This document shows, piece after piece, positions 52,348-60,807 of a stretch of 64,000 nt of DNA; position 1 is the first letter of the stretch, and each line of letters begins with the position of its first letter. The position numbers and the translations under genes were made by a program. Source of the DNA: an uncultured Paracoccaceae bacterium (GTDB lineage: Bacteria; Pseudomonadota; Alphaproteobacteria; Rhodobacterales; Rhodobacteraceae); the NCBI GenBank assembly GCA_947493255.1, contig CANLQK010000001.1, forward strand, positions 1-64,000. The letters are read 5' to 3'. The notes under the pieces were generated by a model. It ran no database searches, had not been told where the DNA came from, and saw only the letters and a program-made list of their open reading frames with translations.

Positions 52348-52588
52348 GCGATGTATCGGAGATCTCCGGAAGGTGGCGGGCCCCGCAGCGACCGTAGAGG
52401 TCTAATTCCCGAGGACCTGTATGTACAGGTGGTAGCCAGGTAACGTAACCAGAGCCACGACAGCGCCAGCCACCTCGGATTTGCTTAAGGCCACTGGAAT
52501 GTTGCCTCATGTTTACGAGAAGAGCAGAAGCCCGCCACCGCTTGATCTAGTGTGCACAGGTGCGCCGAACAAGGGCTAAGTGCGGTGT
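52348..52588. other. Hairpin-rich intergenic region without a supported gene
   Basis: The stretch from the stop at 52279 to the SRPBCC gene end at 52589 holds the terminator above plus several palindromes: CGGAGATCTCCG (52357-52368, perfect), GCGGGCCCCGC (52376-52386), GACC/GGTC (52390-52402), ACCTGTA-TG-TACAGGT (52415-52430, perfect), enclosed by CCGAGG (52409-52414) and CCTCGG (52473-52478). No convincing protein frame is seen. A structured RNA or short palindromic element is possible. Confidence 0.45.
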
Positions 52589-53002
52589 TCAGCTGTCGGA
52601 GTGCACGTCATTACGCATGCGGGCGATGTGATCGTCCCAGCCTTTGTCGAGCGCAAGCGTGAGCCCAAATGCGTCTTCGCCTTGTGGCAGGCCAGAATGT
52701 TCGAGTGATAGGCGCGTGCCGCCGGGCACATCATCTAAGGTCCAAACGACAGTGCTGGTGGCACCTGCCATAGGGCCGATCGTGAAGGTGTATTCCAGAC
52801 GATCAAAGGGTTGGGCTTGGATGACCTCGCCCCACATCAGTTTGTCACCAGACTCGACTCCGTACATTGCATAGTCCCCTTCGGTCAGGGGGGCGTCGGG
52901 TTTGTGAAACCAGATCGCGAGCTTGTCTGGGTCGGTGAGATAGGCCCAAACCTGCTGTTTGGAGGCCTTGAGGTAGATCGATTTGTTGAGCGTGTTGGTC
53001 AT
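52589..53002 (-). CDS. SRPBCC (AHSA1-like) domain protein
   Basis: A 137-residue START-like fold protein of the AHSA1/activator-of-Hsp90-like family. It begins TNTLNKSIYLKASKQQVWAYL and contains WTLDDVPGGTRLSLEHSGL. Such proteins are nearly always paired with an ArsR-type repressor, as here, where it starts 4 bases inside that gene's end (overlap at 52999-53002). Ligand unknown. Confidence 0.9.
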   Translation of the reverse strand: MTNTLNKSIYLKASKQQVWAYLTDPDKLAIWFHKPDAPLTEGDYAMYGVESGDKLMWGEVIQAQPFDRLEYTFTIGPMAGATSTVVWTLDDVPGGTRLSLEHSGLPQGEDAFGLTLALDKGWDDHIARMRNDVHSDS

Positions 53003-53316
53003 TGGGTGTCCTTCTCGATGGCTGATTTTAGTGCGTCGAGGCGGTCGTCCCAGAAGGCATCAAAGAAGCTGAGCCAATCAAGAACCGGCGCAAACGCGTT
53101 TGGGTTTAATGTGTTGAGCTTTTCGCGCCCTTGAGCACGAACGGTGATCAGGCCGCCGTCCGACAAGACCGTAAGGTGTTTTTTGACCGCAGCACGGGTC
53201 ATTTCAAAATTTTCCGCGACCTGTGCGATGGTCATGTCTGTGCCGTGAAGCATCTTTAGGATGTCCCGCCGGGTGGGATCGGCAAGGGCGCGGAAGATGG
53301 GTTGTTGTTCTGTCAT
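52999..53316 (-). CDS. ArsR-family transcriptional repressor
   Basis: A 105-residue winged-helix regulator. IFRALADPTRRDILKML and TIAQVAENFEMTRAAVKKHL match ArsR; the metal-binding cysteines of arsenic or zinc sensors are absent, as in the SRPBCC-linked subgroup. ATG at 53316 is preferred; an in-frame ATG at 53337 lies inside the operator. A palindromic operator overlaps its promoter. Confidence 0.92.
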   Translation of the reverse strand: MTEQQPIFRALADPTRRDILKMLHGTDMTIAQVAENFEMTRAAVKKHLTVLSDGGLITVRAQGREKLNTLNPNAFAPVLDWLSFFDAFWDDRLDALKSAIEKDTQ

Positions 53317-53330
53317 GTTCGACTCACATA

Positions 53331-53378
53331 ATACCATTTGGTTTCACTTTAATAAGATACCTTTTGGTATCATGTCAA
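53331..53378 (-). promoter_or_regulatory. Promoter and operators of the arsR-SRPBCC operon
   Basis: On the minus strand TTGACA (53378-53373) is followed by 18 bases and TATTAA (53354-53349). The spacer contains the perfect palindrome GATACC-tttt-GGTATC (53356-53371). A second ACC-N4-GGT half-site pair (53331-53343) lies between the -10 box and the start codon. The layout is that of a directly autorepressed promoter. Confidence 0.75.
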
Positions 53379-53428
53379 GCGGGCTTCTGCTGCTAAATTG
53401 GCATAGAAAATCAACAGTCTTGACGGAT

Positions 53429-53443
53429 GTTCATGAATTGTTC
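53429..53443 (+). promoter_or_regulatory. Predicted LexA (SOS) box of mmcB
   Basis: GTTC-ATGAATT-GTTC is a perfect match to the alphaproteobacterial LexA consensus GTTC-N7-GTTC, 11 bases before the mmcB ATG. Confidence 0.85.
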
Positions 53444-53454
53444 ATGTTTTACCT

Positions 53455-53919
53455 ATGACCGAGACTGGACTTTTTCCCGATGATAAGACGATGCAGGCAG
53501 GCCAATTATTGGCACGTGGCGTGTGTCGGCATATGCGCAGCCTGAACTTTGCGAGCATCGAAGAACTGGTGCCCACGCGGGGGCTGCGCGTTGATGTGAT
53601 GGCACTTGGCCCAAAGGGTGAGATTTGGGTGATTGAATGCAAATCGAGCCGTGCGGATTTTCAATCGGATCATAAGTGGCAGGGCTATCTAGAATGGTGC
53701 GATCGGTTTTTCTGGGCCGTGGATGGGGATTTCCCAACCGAGCTTTTGCCAGAAGACACAGGACTGATACTAGCAGACGCCTATGATGCAGAAATTGTGC
53801 GGATGGGCCCCGAGGATAAGCTGGCGGGCGCGCGGCGGAAGGTGATGGTGCAGAAATTTGCAACCACGGCGGCGCGGCGATTGCAGTTGTACCGAGACCC
53901 AAAGCCCGGTTCTGTTTAG
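53455..53919 (+). CDS. mmcB: MmcB-family DNA repair protein
   Basis: A 154-residue PD-(D/E)XK-like protein. LRVDVMALGPKG and VIECKSSRADFQSDHKWQGYLEW hold the conserved D-x(n)-E-x-K core and Q/W positions. Caulobacter mmcB is a damage-induced gene protecting against mitomycin C. A perfect SOS box just upstream supports the same role. It ends 4 bases inside the convergent EamA gene. Confidence 0.92.
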   Translation: MTETGLFPDDKTMQAGQLLARGVCRHMRSLNFASIEELVPTRGLRVDVMALGPKGEIWVIECKSSRADFQSDHKWQGYLEWCDRFFWAVDGDFPTELLPEDTGLILADAYDAEIVRMGPEDKLAGARRKVMVQKFATTAARRLQLYRDPKPGSV

Positions 53920-54761
53920 CGGCGCGACAATATGAGGGAGGCAAGGCCGGTTGCTAGAATGACGGTAAGGCCTAGGAAAGTCAGCGCGTCTGGCCAGTCG
54001 GCGAAGATGAAGTACCCGAATGCAGTTGCCGAGATAAGTTGTGTGTAGATCAGTGGCGCGATGACGCTGGATGGGGTCGTGCGGCTAAGCTGCACAAGCA
54101 GCAGGTTCCCGAACGCCGACCCCAAAGCGCTGATTGTGATCAGGGTGATCGCGGCGAATGACAGCGTGTCTGGGCGTGCAGTTATGCCAAACGGAGCCAA
54201 CATAATTGCCCCCAAAATCAACTGTGAAATGAGCAACAGACGGGGGCGGTACAGGGGTGCAATACTGCGCGTGGCGACCACGTAGCTGCCATGAAATACA
54301 CCTGCCAAAACGGCAAACCCCATGCCGATGGTTGCGCCGAATCCCGGTTTCACGACCATCAATACGCCAACAAAGCTGGCCGCCAACAGGAGCGTTCGGG
54401 TGGCGGTGATTTTTTCCTTTAAAACCAACGCAGACAGCGCGTATGCCACGATCGGCCCGATAAAGAATGCGCCGAACGTGTTGGCAATTGGTTCCGTGCG
54501 AAGGGCGGTCAGGATGCAGCAAATGCCAGCCATGATCAGCACCGCACGCAACCAGACACGGCCATCGCGCAGGGCAGGGGCGTCGCCACGTGAGAGACCC
54601 ATAAAGGGCAGCAAAACAACGGAGGCGAGCGCGAAACGGGTCCATGCCACAAAAATGGGGCTAATGCCGTCTTGAGAGAGAACTTTGGCGGCTGTGTCGC
54701 CCCCGACGATCAATGTCATCGACAGCAACATAATGGCGCCAACGCGCCACAAGGGGACCAT
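53916..54761 (-). CDS. EamA-family DMT transporter
   Basis: A 281-residue ten-helix exporter with two EamA repeats. GGDTAAKVLSQDGISPIFVAW and APLIYTQLISATAFGYFIFAD are recognisable landmarks. Third gene of this family in the window; substrate unknown. The 62-residue gene ends just before its start. Confidence 0.87.
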   Translation of the reverse strand: MVPLWRVGAIMLLSMTLIVGGDTAAKVLSQDGISPIFVAWTRFALASVVLLPFMGLSRGDAPALRDGRVWLRAVLIMAGICCILTALRTEPIANTFGAFFIGPIVAYALSALVLKEKITATRTLLLAASFVGVLMVVKPGFGATIGMGFAVLAGVFHGSYVVATRSIAPLYRPRLLLISQLILGAIMLAPFGITARPDTLSFAAITLITISALGSAFGNLLLVQLSRTTPSSVIAPLIYTQLISATAFGYFIFADWPDALTFLGLTVILATGLASLILSRR

Positions 54762-54762
54762 G

Positions 54763-54951
54763 TTAGCCGCTGACCGCGCGCGCAGCTTTTGCAGCGGCTA
54801 GAATTTCTTCTGCGATTTCTTCGGCTTCATCAGGGGTGAAATCCATCGGAACTTCGAACTGGTCTGCTACTATGAACAGACGGACATGGCCCTGATCAGT
54901 TGGCCCGATCTGAAGGTTGGCTTCGATGTCGCGTTCGTCGTTAATGCCCAT
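54763..54951 (-). CDS. Small acidic protein, possibly DUF6324 family
   Basis: A 62-residue acidic protein beginning MGINDERDIEANLQIGPTDQGH and ending AAKAARAVSG. The pattern resembles a small Rhodobacteraceae family I recall as DUF6324, but this is from memory. ATG at 54951 is chosen; the frame runs to 55059 through unrelated sequence. Its stop is one base from the EamA start. Confidence 0.72.
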   Translation of the reverse strand: MGINDERDIEANLQIGPTDQGHVRLFIVADQFEVPMDFTPDEAEEIAEEILAAAKAARAVSG

Positions 54952-55087
54952 TGGCTGCGTCCTTTGGATGTGTTCACAAGGATTTACCGCGCAGACGGGT
55001 GTGATTGCAAGTGTGCTGAAAATCTGTGTGATCTTTCGTCTGAATGCACTTGCAATCACCCGCGACCCTAGCTAAATCGGCCCTGTT

Positions 55088-55164
55088 GCCGCCTTAGCTC
55101 AGTTGGTTAGAGCACTGGTTTGTGGAACCAGGGGTCCCCCGTTCGAGCCGGGGAGGCGGTACCA
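55088..55164 (+). tRNA. tRNA-His (GTG anticodon), CCA encoded
   Basis: All arms fold: acceptor GCCGCCT with AGGCGGT, D arm GCTC/GAGC, anticodon stem CTGGT/ACCAG with loop TTGTGGA (anticodon GTG at 55122-55124), T arm CCCCG/CGGGG with TTCGAGC. CCA is encoded at 55162-55164. There is no G at -1 (T55087), discriminator 73 is A, and base 72 is T making a G1-U72 pair, the divergent tRNA-His of one alphaproteobacterial clade. Confidence 0.95.
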
Positions 55165-55372
55165 TCCACCCCCATTTATTTCCTGCTGCTTCGTGACGCG
55201 TGATAGTCGTAAAACAGTAATCCCGTTAAGGTCATGTCCGCGCTACGTTTGAAGGGCAGCTTTTATTCCCTCAATTTATATTGACCGTTTCGAGAGCCTT
55301 TTAGGGCGTGGAGTGGCTGGTCAAGGTGACGAAAACAGCTAGGTTTGACGTTAATTAACAAAGGATTTTGTC

Positions 55373-55906
55373 ATGCTTCGTACCTTCGCACTATCACTTG
55401 CATTAACGCCTGGGCTTGTTTTCGCTGCAGGAACCGCTGATCCAGAGCCGCCGACACCGACGGAAACGACAACGTTGTGTGAAGAGGGCTATGTCTTTGA
55501 TGAAGAAACGCAGGCCTGTACGGTTTTGCAGCAAGACAGCTTTTTGGATGACGATAGCGCCTATGGTGCGGTCCGCGAATTGGCTTACGCGGGGCGGTAC
55601 GCCGATGCGCAACTGTTGTTGGCGGCGTTGGATCAGGGCGATGATCGTGTTCAGACGTATTGGGGTTTTACACAGCGCAAGTTGGGGAACATGGATGCGG
55701 CCATGGCAGCGTATTCAAAGGCGTTGGAAACGAACCCCGACAATATTCTTGCACGGTCTTACATGGGGCAGGCGTTTGTAACGCAGGGGGCTGTGGATCT
55801 GGCATATGCCCAACTGCAAGAGATTAATGCCCGCGGCGGTGCGGACACGTGGGCGGCAAATTCATTGGAAAATGCGATCCGTACCGGAGTGACATATAAC
55901 TACTAA
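55373..55906 (+). CDS. Periplasmic TPR-repeat protein
   Basis: A 177-residue exported protein. The signal peptide (MLRTFALSLALTPGLVFA) is followed by an acidic Pro/Thr spacer and a cysteine pair in LCEEGYVFDEETQACTV. Two or three TPR motifs span about residues 60-150 (YAGRYADAQLLLAAL, KLGNMDAAMAAYSKALETNPDN, ARSYMGQAFVTQG). An AAAGGATTTTGTC precedes the ATG. A terminator shared with icd follows. Role unknown. Confidence 0.82.
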   Translation: MLRTFALSLALTPGLVFAAGTADPEPPTPTETTTLCEEGYVFDEETQACTVLQQDSFLDDDSAYGAVRELAYAGRYADAQLLLAALDQGDDRVQTYWGFTQRKLGNMDAAMAAYSKALETNPDNILARSYMGQAFVTQGAVDLAYAQLQEINARGGADTWAANSLENAIRTGVTYNY

Positions 55907-55928
55907 CGGCAGACAGCTGTGCACAAAA

Positions 55929-55960
55929 AAAGGCCCGCCAAGTTGGCAGGCCTTTCGTGT
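55929..55960. terminator. Terminator between TPR gene and icd
   Basis: AAAGGCC-c-GCCAA and TTGGC-a-GGCCTTT form a near-perfect hairpin flanked by A and T runs, working for both convergent genes. Confidence 0.85.
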
Positions 55961-55975
55961 TTAATAGGCTCGGGT

Positions 55976-58159
55976 TTAACCGATGATTTCGTTCAGTGTC
56001 GCGGATGGGCGCATCACAGCGGCTGTTTTGTCGAAGTCGCCACGGAAGTAGCCGCCCAGATCAACTGCGTTGCCTGCGCCTGCTTTCAACTCGGACAGAA
56101 TGGTGTCTGTGTTGTCTGCCAGGGCTTTGGCTACTGGTTCAAACGCTGTTGCGAGTTCTGCGTCTGCAGTTTGTGCGGCCAAAGCTTCGGCCCAGTAGAG
56201 CGCGAAGTGGAAGTGGCTGCAGCGGTTGTCGTCTTGGCCAACTTTACGGCCAGGAGATTTCCCGTTGGAGAGCAGTTTTTCAGTTGCGATATCCACAGCG
56301 TCGCCCAAGATTTTGGCTTTGGCTGTTCCGGCAAAACGCAAGGATTCGCCCAAAGCGCAGAATTCGCCAAGGCTGTCCCAACGCAGGTGGTTTTCTTCCA
56401 TCAGCTGCTGAACGTGCTTTGGTGCGGACCCACCAGCGCCAGTTTCAAACAAACCACCGCCCTGCATCAGTTTCACAACGGAGAGCATTTTCGCCGATGT
56501 ACCAACTTCGAGGATTGGGAAGAGGTCGGTCAAGTAGTCGCGCAGAACGTTGCCTGTGATGGCGATTGTTGTGCGGCCTTCGCGGATTTCTTCGCAAGAC
56601 GCACGTGTCGCCGGTGTTGGCGCCATGATTTCGAACTTGTCTGCGATGCCTTTGGCTTCGAGCGCTGGCTTCACGTAAGCGATCAGTTCGCGGTCGTGGG
56701 CGCGTGTTTCGTCAAGCCAGAAGATCGCGCGGCAATCTTCAGCGGCTTGGCGTTCAACGGCCAGTTCGATCCAGTTTTCGATCGGTGCTTTACGGGCCGA
56801 TGCCATGCGCCAGATGTCGCCTGTTTCAACGTCGTGAGACATCAACACGGTGTCGCCGTTCATGACGCGCATTGTGCCGGCGGCGGGGGCTTCGAATGTA
56901 GTTGGGTGTGACCCGTATTCTTCTGCCTTTTGCGCCATCAGGCCGACGTTTTGCACGGTGCCAGATGTGGCTGGGTCCAAAGCGCCGGTTTCTTTGAAGT
57001 AATCGATGCTTTCGGAATAGACGCCAGCATAGGAGCTGTCAGGGATGACACATGTTGTGTCGTCCTCATTGCCGTCTGGGCCCCAACCTTTGCCGCCTGC
57101 GCGGATCACGGCCGGCATGGACGCATCGATGATGACGTCGGATGGGACGTGCAGGTTGGTGATGCCTTTGTCGGAGTTCACCATGTAAAGCGGTGGACGG
57201 GCAGCCAATTGTGCGTCGATTTCAGCAAGGATTGCCGCGCCGCCATCCATTTCGCCGATCTTTTCAAGCATCGTGCCAAGGCCGCCATTGGGGCTGATGC
57301 CCGCGGCGTCAAAGGCTGCGCCGTGCTTTTCGAAGACAGGTGCGAGGTACTGGCGCACGCAGTAGCCGAAGATGATTGGGTCGGAGACCTTCATCATGGT
57401 GGCTTTCATGTGCAGCGAGAAGAGGGTGCCTTCTGCCGCGACTTCGTCGATGACTTTGTCGTAGAAGGATTTGAGCGCGTTCACGGACATGAATGTGCTG
57501 TCCACGATTGTGCCCGCTGGCATGGCAAGGCCGTCTTTCATAACGGTCGTTTCGCCACCCGACACGAATTCGATGCGTAGGTCAGCGGCGTCTGCCAATG
57601 TTACGGACTGCTCGTTAGAGCGGAAATCGTTCTGGCCCATGGTGGCGACGCGGGTTTTGGATGTTTTTTCCCATTTGCCCATGCGGTGCGGGTTGGCCTG
57701 TGCGAACGCTTTAACTGCGGCAGGTGCGCGGCGGTCAGAGTTGCCTTCGCGCAGAACGGGGTTCACCGCGGAGCCTTTGATCGCGTCGTAACGGGCACGC
57801 ACGTCTTTTTCAGCATCAGTTTGTGGATCTTCTGGGTAGTCCGGCAATTTGTAGCCTTGGCCCTGAAGTTCTGTCACGGCTGCAACCAGCTGTGGCACGG
57901 AAGCAGAGATGTTTGGCAGTTTGATGACGTTTGCTTCGGCGGTTTTTACCAGCTCGCCCAATTCAGCCAGCGCGTCTGACTGGCGCTGTGCGTCTGTCAG
58001 GTTTTCTGGGAACGTCGCGATGATGCGGCCTGCCAATGAAATGTCGCGGGATTCGACTTCTAGCCCAGCTTCGGCCAGAAAACGGCGAATGATAGGAAGA
58101 AGTGATGCAGAAGCCAGTTGTGGCGCTTCGTCGACGGTGGTGTAAATGATTTTGGTCAT
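55976..58159 (-). CDS. icd: NADP-dependent isocitrate dehydrogenase, monomeric type
   Basis: A 727-residue enzyme of the monomeric IDH-II family that oxidises isocitrate to 2-oxoglutarate. The start ([17 protein letters not shown]), substrate-phosphate region ([19 protein letters not shown]), [26 protein letters not shown] and the C-terminal [20 protein letters not shown] are characteristic. It is not related in sequence to the dimeric IDH of E. coli. ATG at 58159 removes a short upstream extension. Confidence 0.96.
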   Translation of the reverse strand: MTKIIYTTVDEAPQLASASLLPIIRRFLAEAGLEVESRDISLAGRIIATFPENLTDAQRQSDALAELGELVKTAEANVIKLPNISASVPQLVAAVTELQGQGYKLPDYPEDPQTDAEKDVRARYDAIKGSAVNPVLREGNSDRRAPAAVKAFAQANPHRMGKWEKTSKTRVATMGQNDFRSNEQSVTLADAADLRIEFVSGGETTVMKDGLAMPAGTIVDSTFMSVNALKSFYDKVIDEVAAEGTLFSLHMKATMMKVSDPIIFGYCVRQYLAPVFEKHGAAFDAAGISPNGGLGTMLEKIGEMDGGAAILAEIDAQLAARPPLYMVNSDKGITNLHVPSDVIIDASMPAVIRAGGKGWGPDGNEDDTTCVIPDSSYAGVYSESIDYFKETGALDPATSGTVQNVGLMAQKAEEYGSHPTTFEAPAAGTMRVMNGDTVLMSHDVETGDIWRMASARKAPIENWIELAVERQAAEDCRAIFWLDETRAHDRELIAYVKPALEAKGIADKFEIMAPTPATRASCEEIREGRTTIAITGNVLRDYLTDLFPILEVGTSAKMLSVVKLMQGGGLFETGAGGSAPKHVQQLMEENHLRWDSLGEFCALGESLRFAGTAKAKILGDAVDIATEKLLSNGKSPGRKVGQDDNRCSHFHFALYWAEALAAQTADAELATAFEPVAKALADNTDTILSELKAGAGNAVDLGGYFRGDFDKTAAVMRPSATLNEIIG

Positions 58160-58303
58160 CGGGTGAGTCTCTCGATCCATGAACGTTGGGGCCGACTTAA
58201 CGCCTTTGTATACCGTCGTCTACCGGAACGGTGCAGATAGCGACAAACCGGCACATTTTTCGCAAAGGGTGACAGCGGCGGCCTGCTGTCCTAAGAGGCG
58301 CCT

Positions 58304-59344
58304 ATGAGTAGTCAAACCACATCACACCAGATCGTTACCTTTGAATTGCTGGAAACGCCACCCGCGCGTCTTGATAAGGCGCTTGCCCGTGACGTTCCGC
58401 CAGAAGCATCGCTGAGCCGGTCACGGTTGTCGCGTTTGTTGGCCGATGAAGCCGTCAAGGTAAATGGCGTTGTGGTGACTGACCCACGGGCAAAGCCAAA
58501 GGTGGGGGACGTGATACAGATCACGGTTGAGATTGCCGATGATTATCACGTCGCTGCCGAAAACATCCCGTTGGATGTGGTGTTTGAAGATGATGATCTG
58601 ATTGTGATCAACAAACCTACGGGCATGGTGGTGCATCCGGCCCCGGGCACGCCGGGCGGAACGTTGGTGAATGCATTGCTGCACCACTGCGGCGATAGCC
58701 TGTCTGGGGTGGGGGGCGAAAAACGCCCCGGCATCGTGCACCGGATCGACAAAGAAACAAGCGGATTGTTGGTGGTTGCAAAGACCGATCGGGCGCACCA
58801 CGGGTTAGCCGCACAGTTTGAGGCGCATACCGTTGAACGCCATTACCGCGCCATTTGTTACGGTGTCCCTGATAGTGCCGATCCACGGGTGCGGGGCATT
58901 AAGGGTGCATCTTTCGAACCGGGCAATATTCTGAAATTGCAGACACAGCTTGCCCGCCACAAACATGATCGTCAAAAACAGCAGGTTGTTTGGCACAACG
59001 GCCGCCATGCGGTGACGCGGGCGCGGATTGTGCAGCCACTTGGCACGCCCGGCGTTGCAGCGTTGCTGGATTGTTGGTTGGAAACCGGACGCACCCACCA
59101 AATTCGCGTGCATTTAGCCCATGCTGGGCACGGGTTGATTGGTGATCCGACCTATGGCGGGCGTCGCAAACTTTCGGAAAAGGCGGTTGGTGAAAATGGA
59201 CGTGAAGCCGCGCGGATTTTCCCGCGTCAGGCGCTACACGCTGCGACACTGGGGTTTGAACACCCTGCAAGCAAAGAGATGCTGCGGTTCGAGGCGCCAA
59301 TGCCCGAAGACATGACATCACTGATCGCTGCTTTGGGAGGGTAA
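58304..59344 (+). CDS. rluD: RluA-family pseudouridine synthase, RluD type
   Basis: A 346-residue enzyme that makes pseudouridines in helix 69 of 23S rRNA. N-terminal S4 domain (PPEASLSRSRLSRLLADEAVKVNG), then the catalytic motif HRIDKETSGLLVVAKTD with the nucleophilic Asp, and GRTHQIRVHLAHAGHGLIGDPTYGG. The motif order and S4 domain favour RluD over RluA or RluC. The next gene follows after 4 bases. Confidence 0.9.
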   Translation: MSSQTTSHQIVTFELLETPPARLDKALARDVPPEASLSRSRLSRLLADEAVKVNGVVVTDPRAKPKVGDVIQITVEIADDYHVAAENIPLDVVFEDDDLIVINKPTGMVVHPAPGTPGGTLVNALLHHCGDSLSGVGGEKRPGIVHRIDKETSGLLVVAKTDRAHHGLAAQFEAHTVERHYRAICYGVPDSADPRVRGIKGASFEPGNILKLQTQLARHKHDRQKQQVVWHNGRHAVTRARIVQPLGTPGVAALLDCWLETGRTHQIRVHLAHAGHGLIGDPTYGGRRKLSEKAVGENGREAARIFPRQALHAATLGFEHPASKEMLRFEAPMPEDMTSLIAALGG

Positions 59345-59348
59345 TAAG

Positions 59349-59672
59349 ATGCCACAAGCGGACCTGAAATATTCGACTGATTTGGAATTTGATACCGCAG
59401 AGGTATTGCGCGGGATCGAGGGGATCATTGCGCGTCACGATGATGGTGCGGGGGCCTGCAAGGGGCGGGCGTATCCTGCGGAGGTGTATCATCACAGTCA
59501 TGTCCTTCTCGAGCTGACGGTTTTGCAAAAAACCCATCGTGACAAAGCGTTTTGCGATGCTTTGGTTGCAGATCTGGTTGGTTTTATTGAGGGGTATTTG
59601 CCGTCAGGAACAGAGCGGGCGGTTGAATTACATTTCGCGTCGCCCCGGTATGTGACGGGAATTGTTGCATAA
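59349..59672 (+). CDS. Small protein with tautomerase-like start (CHMI-like, tentative)
   Basis: A 107-residue protein beginning MPQADLKYSTDLEFDTAE. Its size, N-terminal Met-Pro and the distribution of short motifs (GRAYPAEVYHHSHVLLELTVL) resemble 5-carboxymethyl-2-hydroxymuconate isomerases, whose Pro1 is catalytic. This is a low-confidence suggestion. It is cotranscribed with rluD (4-base gap). Confidence 0.55.
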   Translation: MPQADLKYSTDLEFDTAEVLRGIEGIIARHDDGAGACKGRAYPAEVYHHSHVLLELTVLQKTHRDKAFCDALVADLVGFIEGYLPSGTERAVELHFASPRYVTGIVA

Positions 59673-59772
59673 TCATTGGCAAGACCTTGCCCGTCTGCCC
59701 TGATTTTCAATTTCTTTGGAACCAATTAATATCTTCGGCGTTAGTACCGTGAAAGAAACTGAACTAGTCAGT

Positions 59773-59801
59773 CTTGAAACATGACTATGGGGCACCCATA
59801 T
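59773..59801 (+). promoter_or_regulatory. Predicted sigma-32 promoter of rpoH
   Basis: CTTGAAA (59773-59779), 14 bases, then ACCCATAT (59794-59801) matches the heat-shock consensus CTTGAAA-N(11-16)-CCCCATNT with one mismatch. It is 48 bases upstream of rpoH. Confidence 0.7.
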
Positions 59802-59849
59802 CCATGTTAATGCCGTAAACATCGGCGCAGAAACTATGGGGGGACGACT

Positions 59850-60746
59850 ATGAGCTCTTATACAAATTTACCTGCACCTTCGCCTGAACAAGGCTTGAAT
59901 CGGTATATGCAGGAAATCCGTAAGTTCCCAATGCTGGAACCTGACGAAGAATATATGCTTGCGAAACGCTGGGTGGACCATGAGGACACCGAAGCTGCGC
60001 ATAAAATGGTCACATCGCACCTGCGTTTGGCGGCCAAAATCGCCATGGGGTATCGTGGCTATGGATTGCCGCAGGCGGAAGTGATTTCCGAAGCCAATGT
60101 TGGCCTAATGCAGGCTGTAAAACGGTTCGACCCTGAAAAAGGGTTCCGTTTGGCGACCTATGCCATGTGGTGGATCCGTGCATCCATTCAGGAATACGTG
60201 TTGCGGTCGTGGTCCATGGTTAAGTTGGGCACAACATCTGCACAGAAGAAATTGTTCTTTAACCTGCGCAAAGCCAAGAACCGTATTGGCGCGTTGGAAG
60301 AGGGTGATCTGCGTCCCGAAAACGTCGAGCGCATCGCCCATGACCTTGGCGTGACCGAGGAAGAAGTGATTTCCATGAACCGCCGTATGTCCGGCGGGGA
60401 TGCGTCGCTGAATGCCACGGTCGGGTCTGAGGGCGAAGGCACGATGCAATGGCAGGATTGGCTGGAAGACGAAGACGCCGATCAAGCAAGTGACTATGAG
60501 GCCAAAGACGAGCTTGATGCCCGCCGCGAGCTTATGGCTGAGGCGATGGAGATTTTGAATGACCGCGAAAAAGACATTCTGGTCCAACGTCGTTTGGCTG
60601 AAAAAGCGGTGACATTGGAAGAGTTGAGCGGCCAATACGACGTCAGCCGCGAACGTATTCGCCAGATCGAGGTGCGTGCGTTCGAAAAGCTGCAAAAGAA
60701 GATGCAGACGCTTGCCCGCGAACGCGGAATGTTGGCAACGGCCTAA
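59850..60746 (+). CDS. rpoH: RNA polymerase heat-shock sigma factor RpoH
   Basis: A 298-residue sigma-32. Region 2 is seen at EANVGLMQAVKRFDPEKGFRLA and YAMWWIRASIQEYVLRSWS; the RpoH box QKKLFFNLRK (132-141), diagnostic for heat-shock sigmas, is intact. Region 4 ends in [19 protein letters not shown]. It follows a predicted self-recognised promoter and is closed by a strong terminator. Confidence 0.96.
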   Translation: MSSYTNLPAPSPEQGLNRYMQEIRKFPMLEPDEEYMLAKRWVDHEDTEAAHKMVTSHLRLAAKIAMGYRGYGLPQAEVISEANVGLMQAVKRFDPEKGFRLATYAMWWIRASIQEYVLRSWSMVKLGTTSAQKKLFFNLRKAKNRIGALEEGDLRPENVERIAHDLGVTEEEVISMNRRMSGGDASLNATVGSEGEGTMQWQDWLEDEDADQASDYEAKDELDARRELMAEAMEILNDREKDILVQRRLAEKAVTLEELSGQYDVSRERIRQIEVRAFEKLQKKMQTLARERGMLATA

Positions 60747-60762
60747 GTCGTGATATAAATTG

Positions 60763-60797
60763 AAGGCGCTGACCGCACTGGTCAGCGCCTTTTTCTT
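60763..60797 (+). terminator. Rho-independent terminator of rpoH
   Basis: AAGGCGCTGACC (60763-60774) and GGTCAGCGCCTT (from 60780) pair around a short loop and are followed by TTTCTTT. Confidence 0.93.
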
Positions 60798-60807
60798 TGG
60801 GGGTTTG

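Noticed and set aside
52286-52510. 74-codon minus-strand frame in the hairpin-rich gap
   Set aside because: Runs through the terminator and palindromes, lacks a ribosome site and resembles no protein.
52348-52588. tmRNA or SRP RNA in the hairpin-rich gap
   Set aside because: GGAAGGTGGC is reminiscent of the SRP apical loop, but flanking pairing and the conserved GCAGCC are missing; no tag-like reading frame for tmRNA.
53317-53337. Upstream ATG of the ArsR gene at 53337
   Set aside because: It lies within the second operator half-site pair and only adds seven non-family residues.
55919-56911. 330-codon plus-strand frame opposite icd
   Set aside because: Antisense to the strongly conserved monomeric IDH; Cys/Phe/Trp-rich composition typical of shadow frames.
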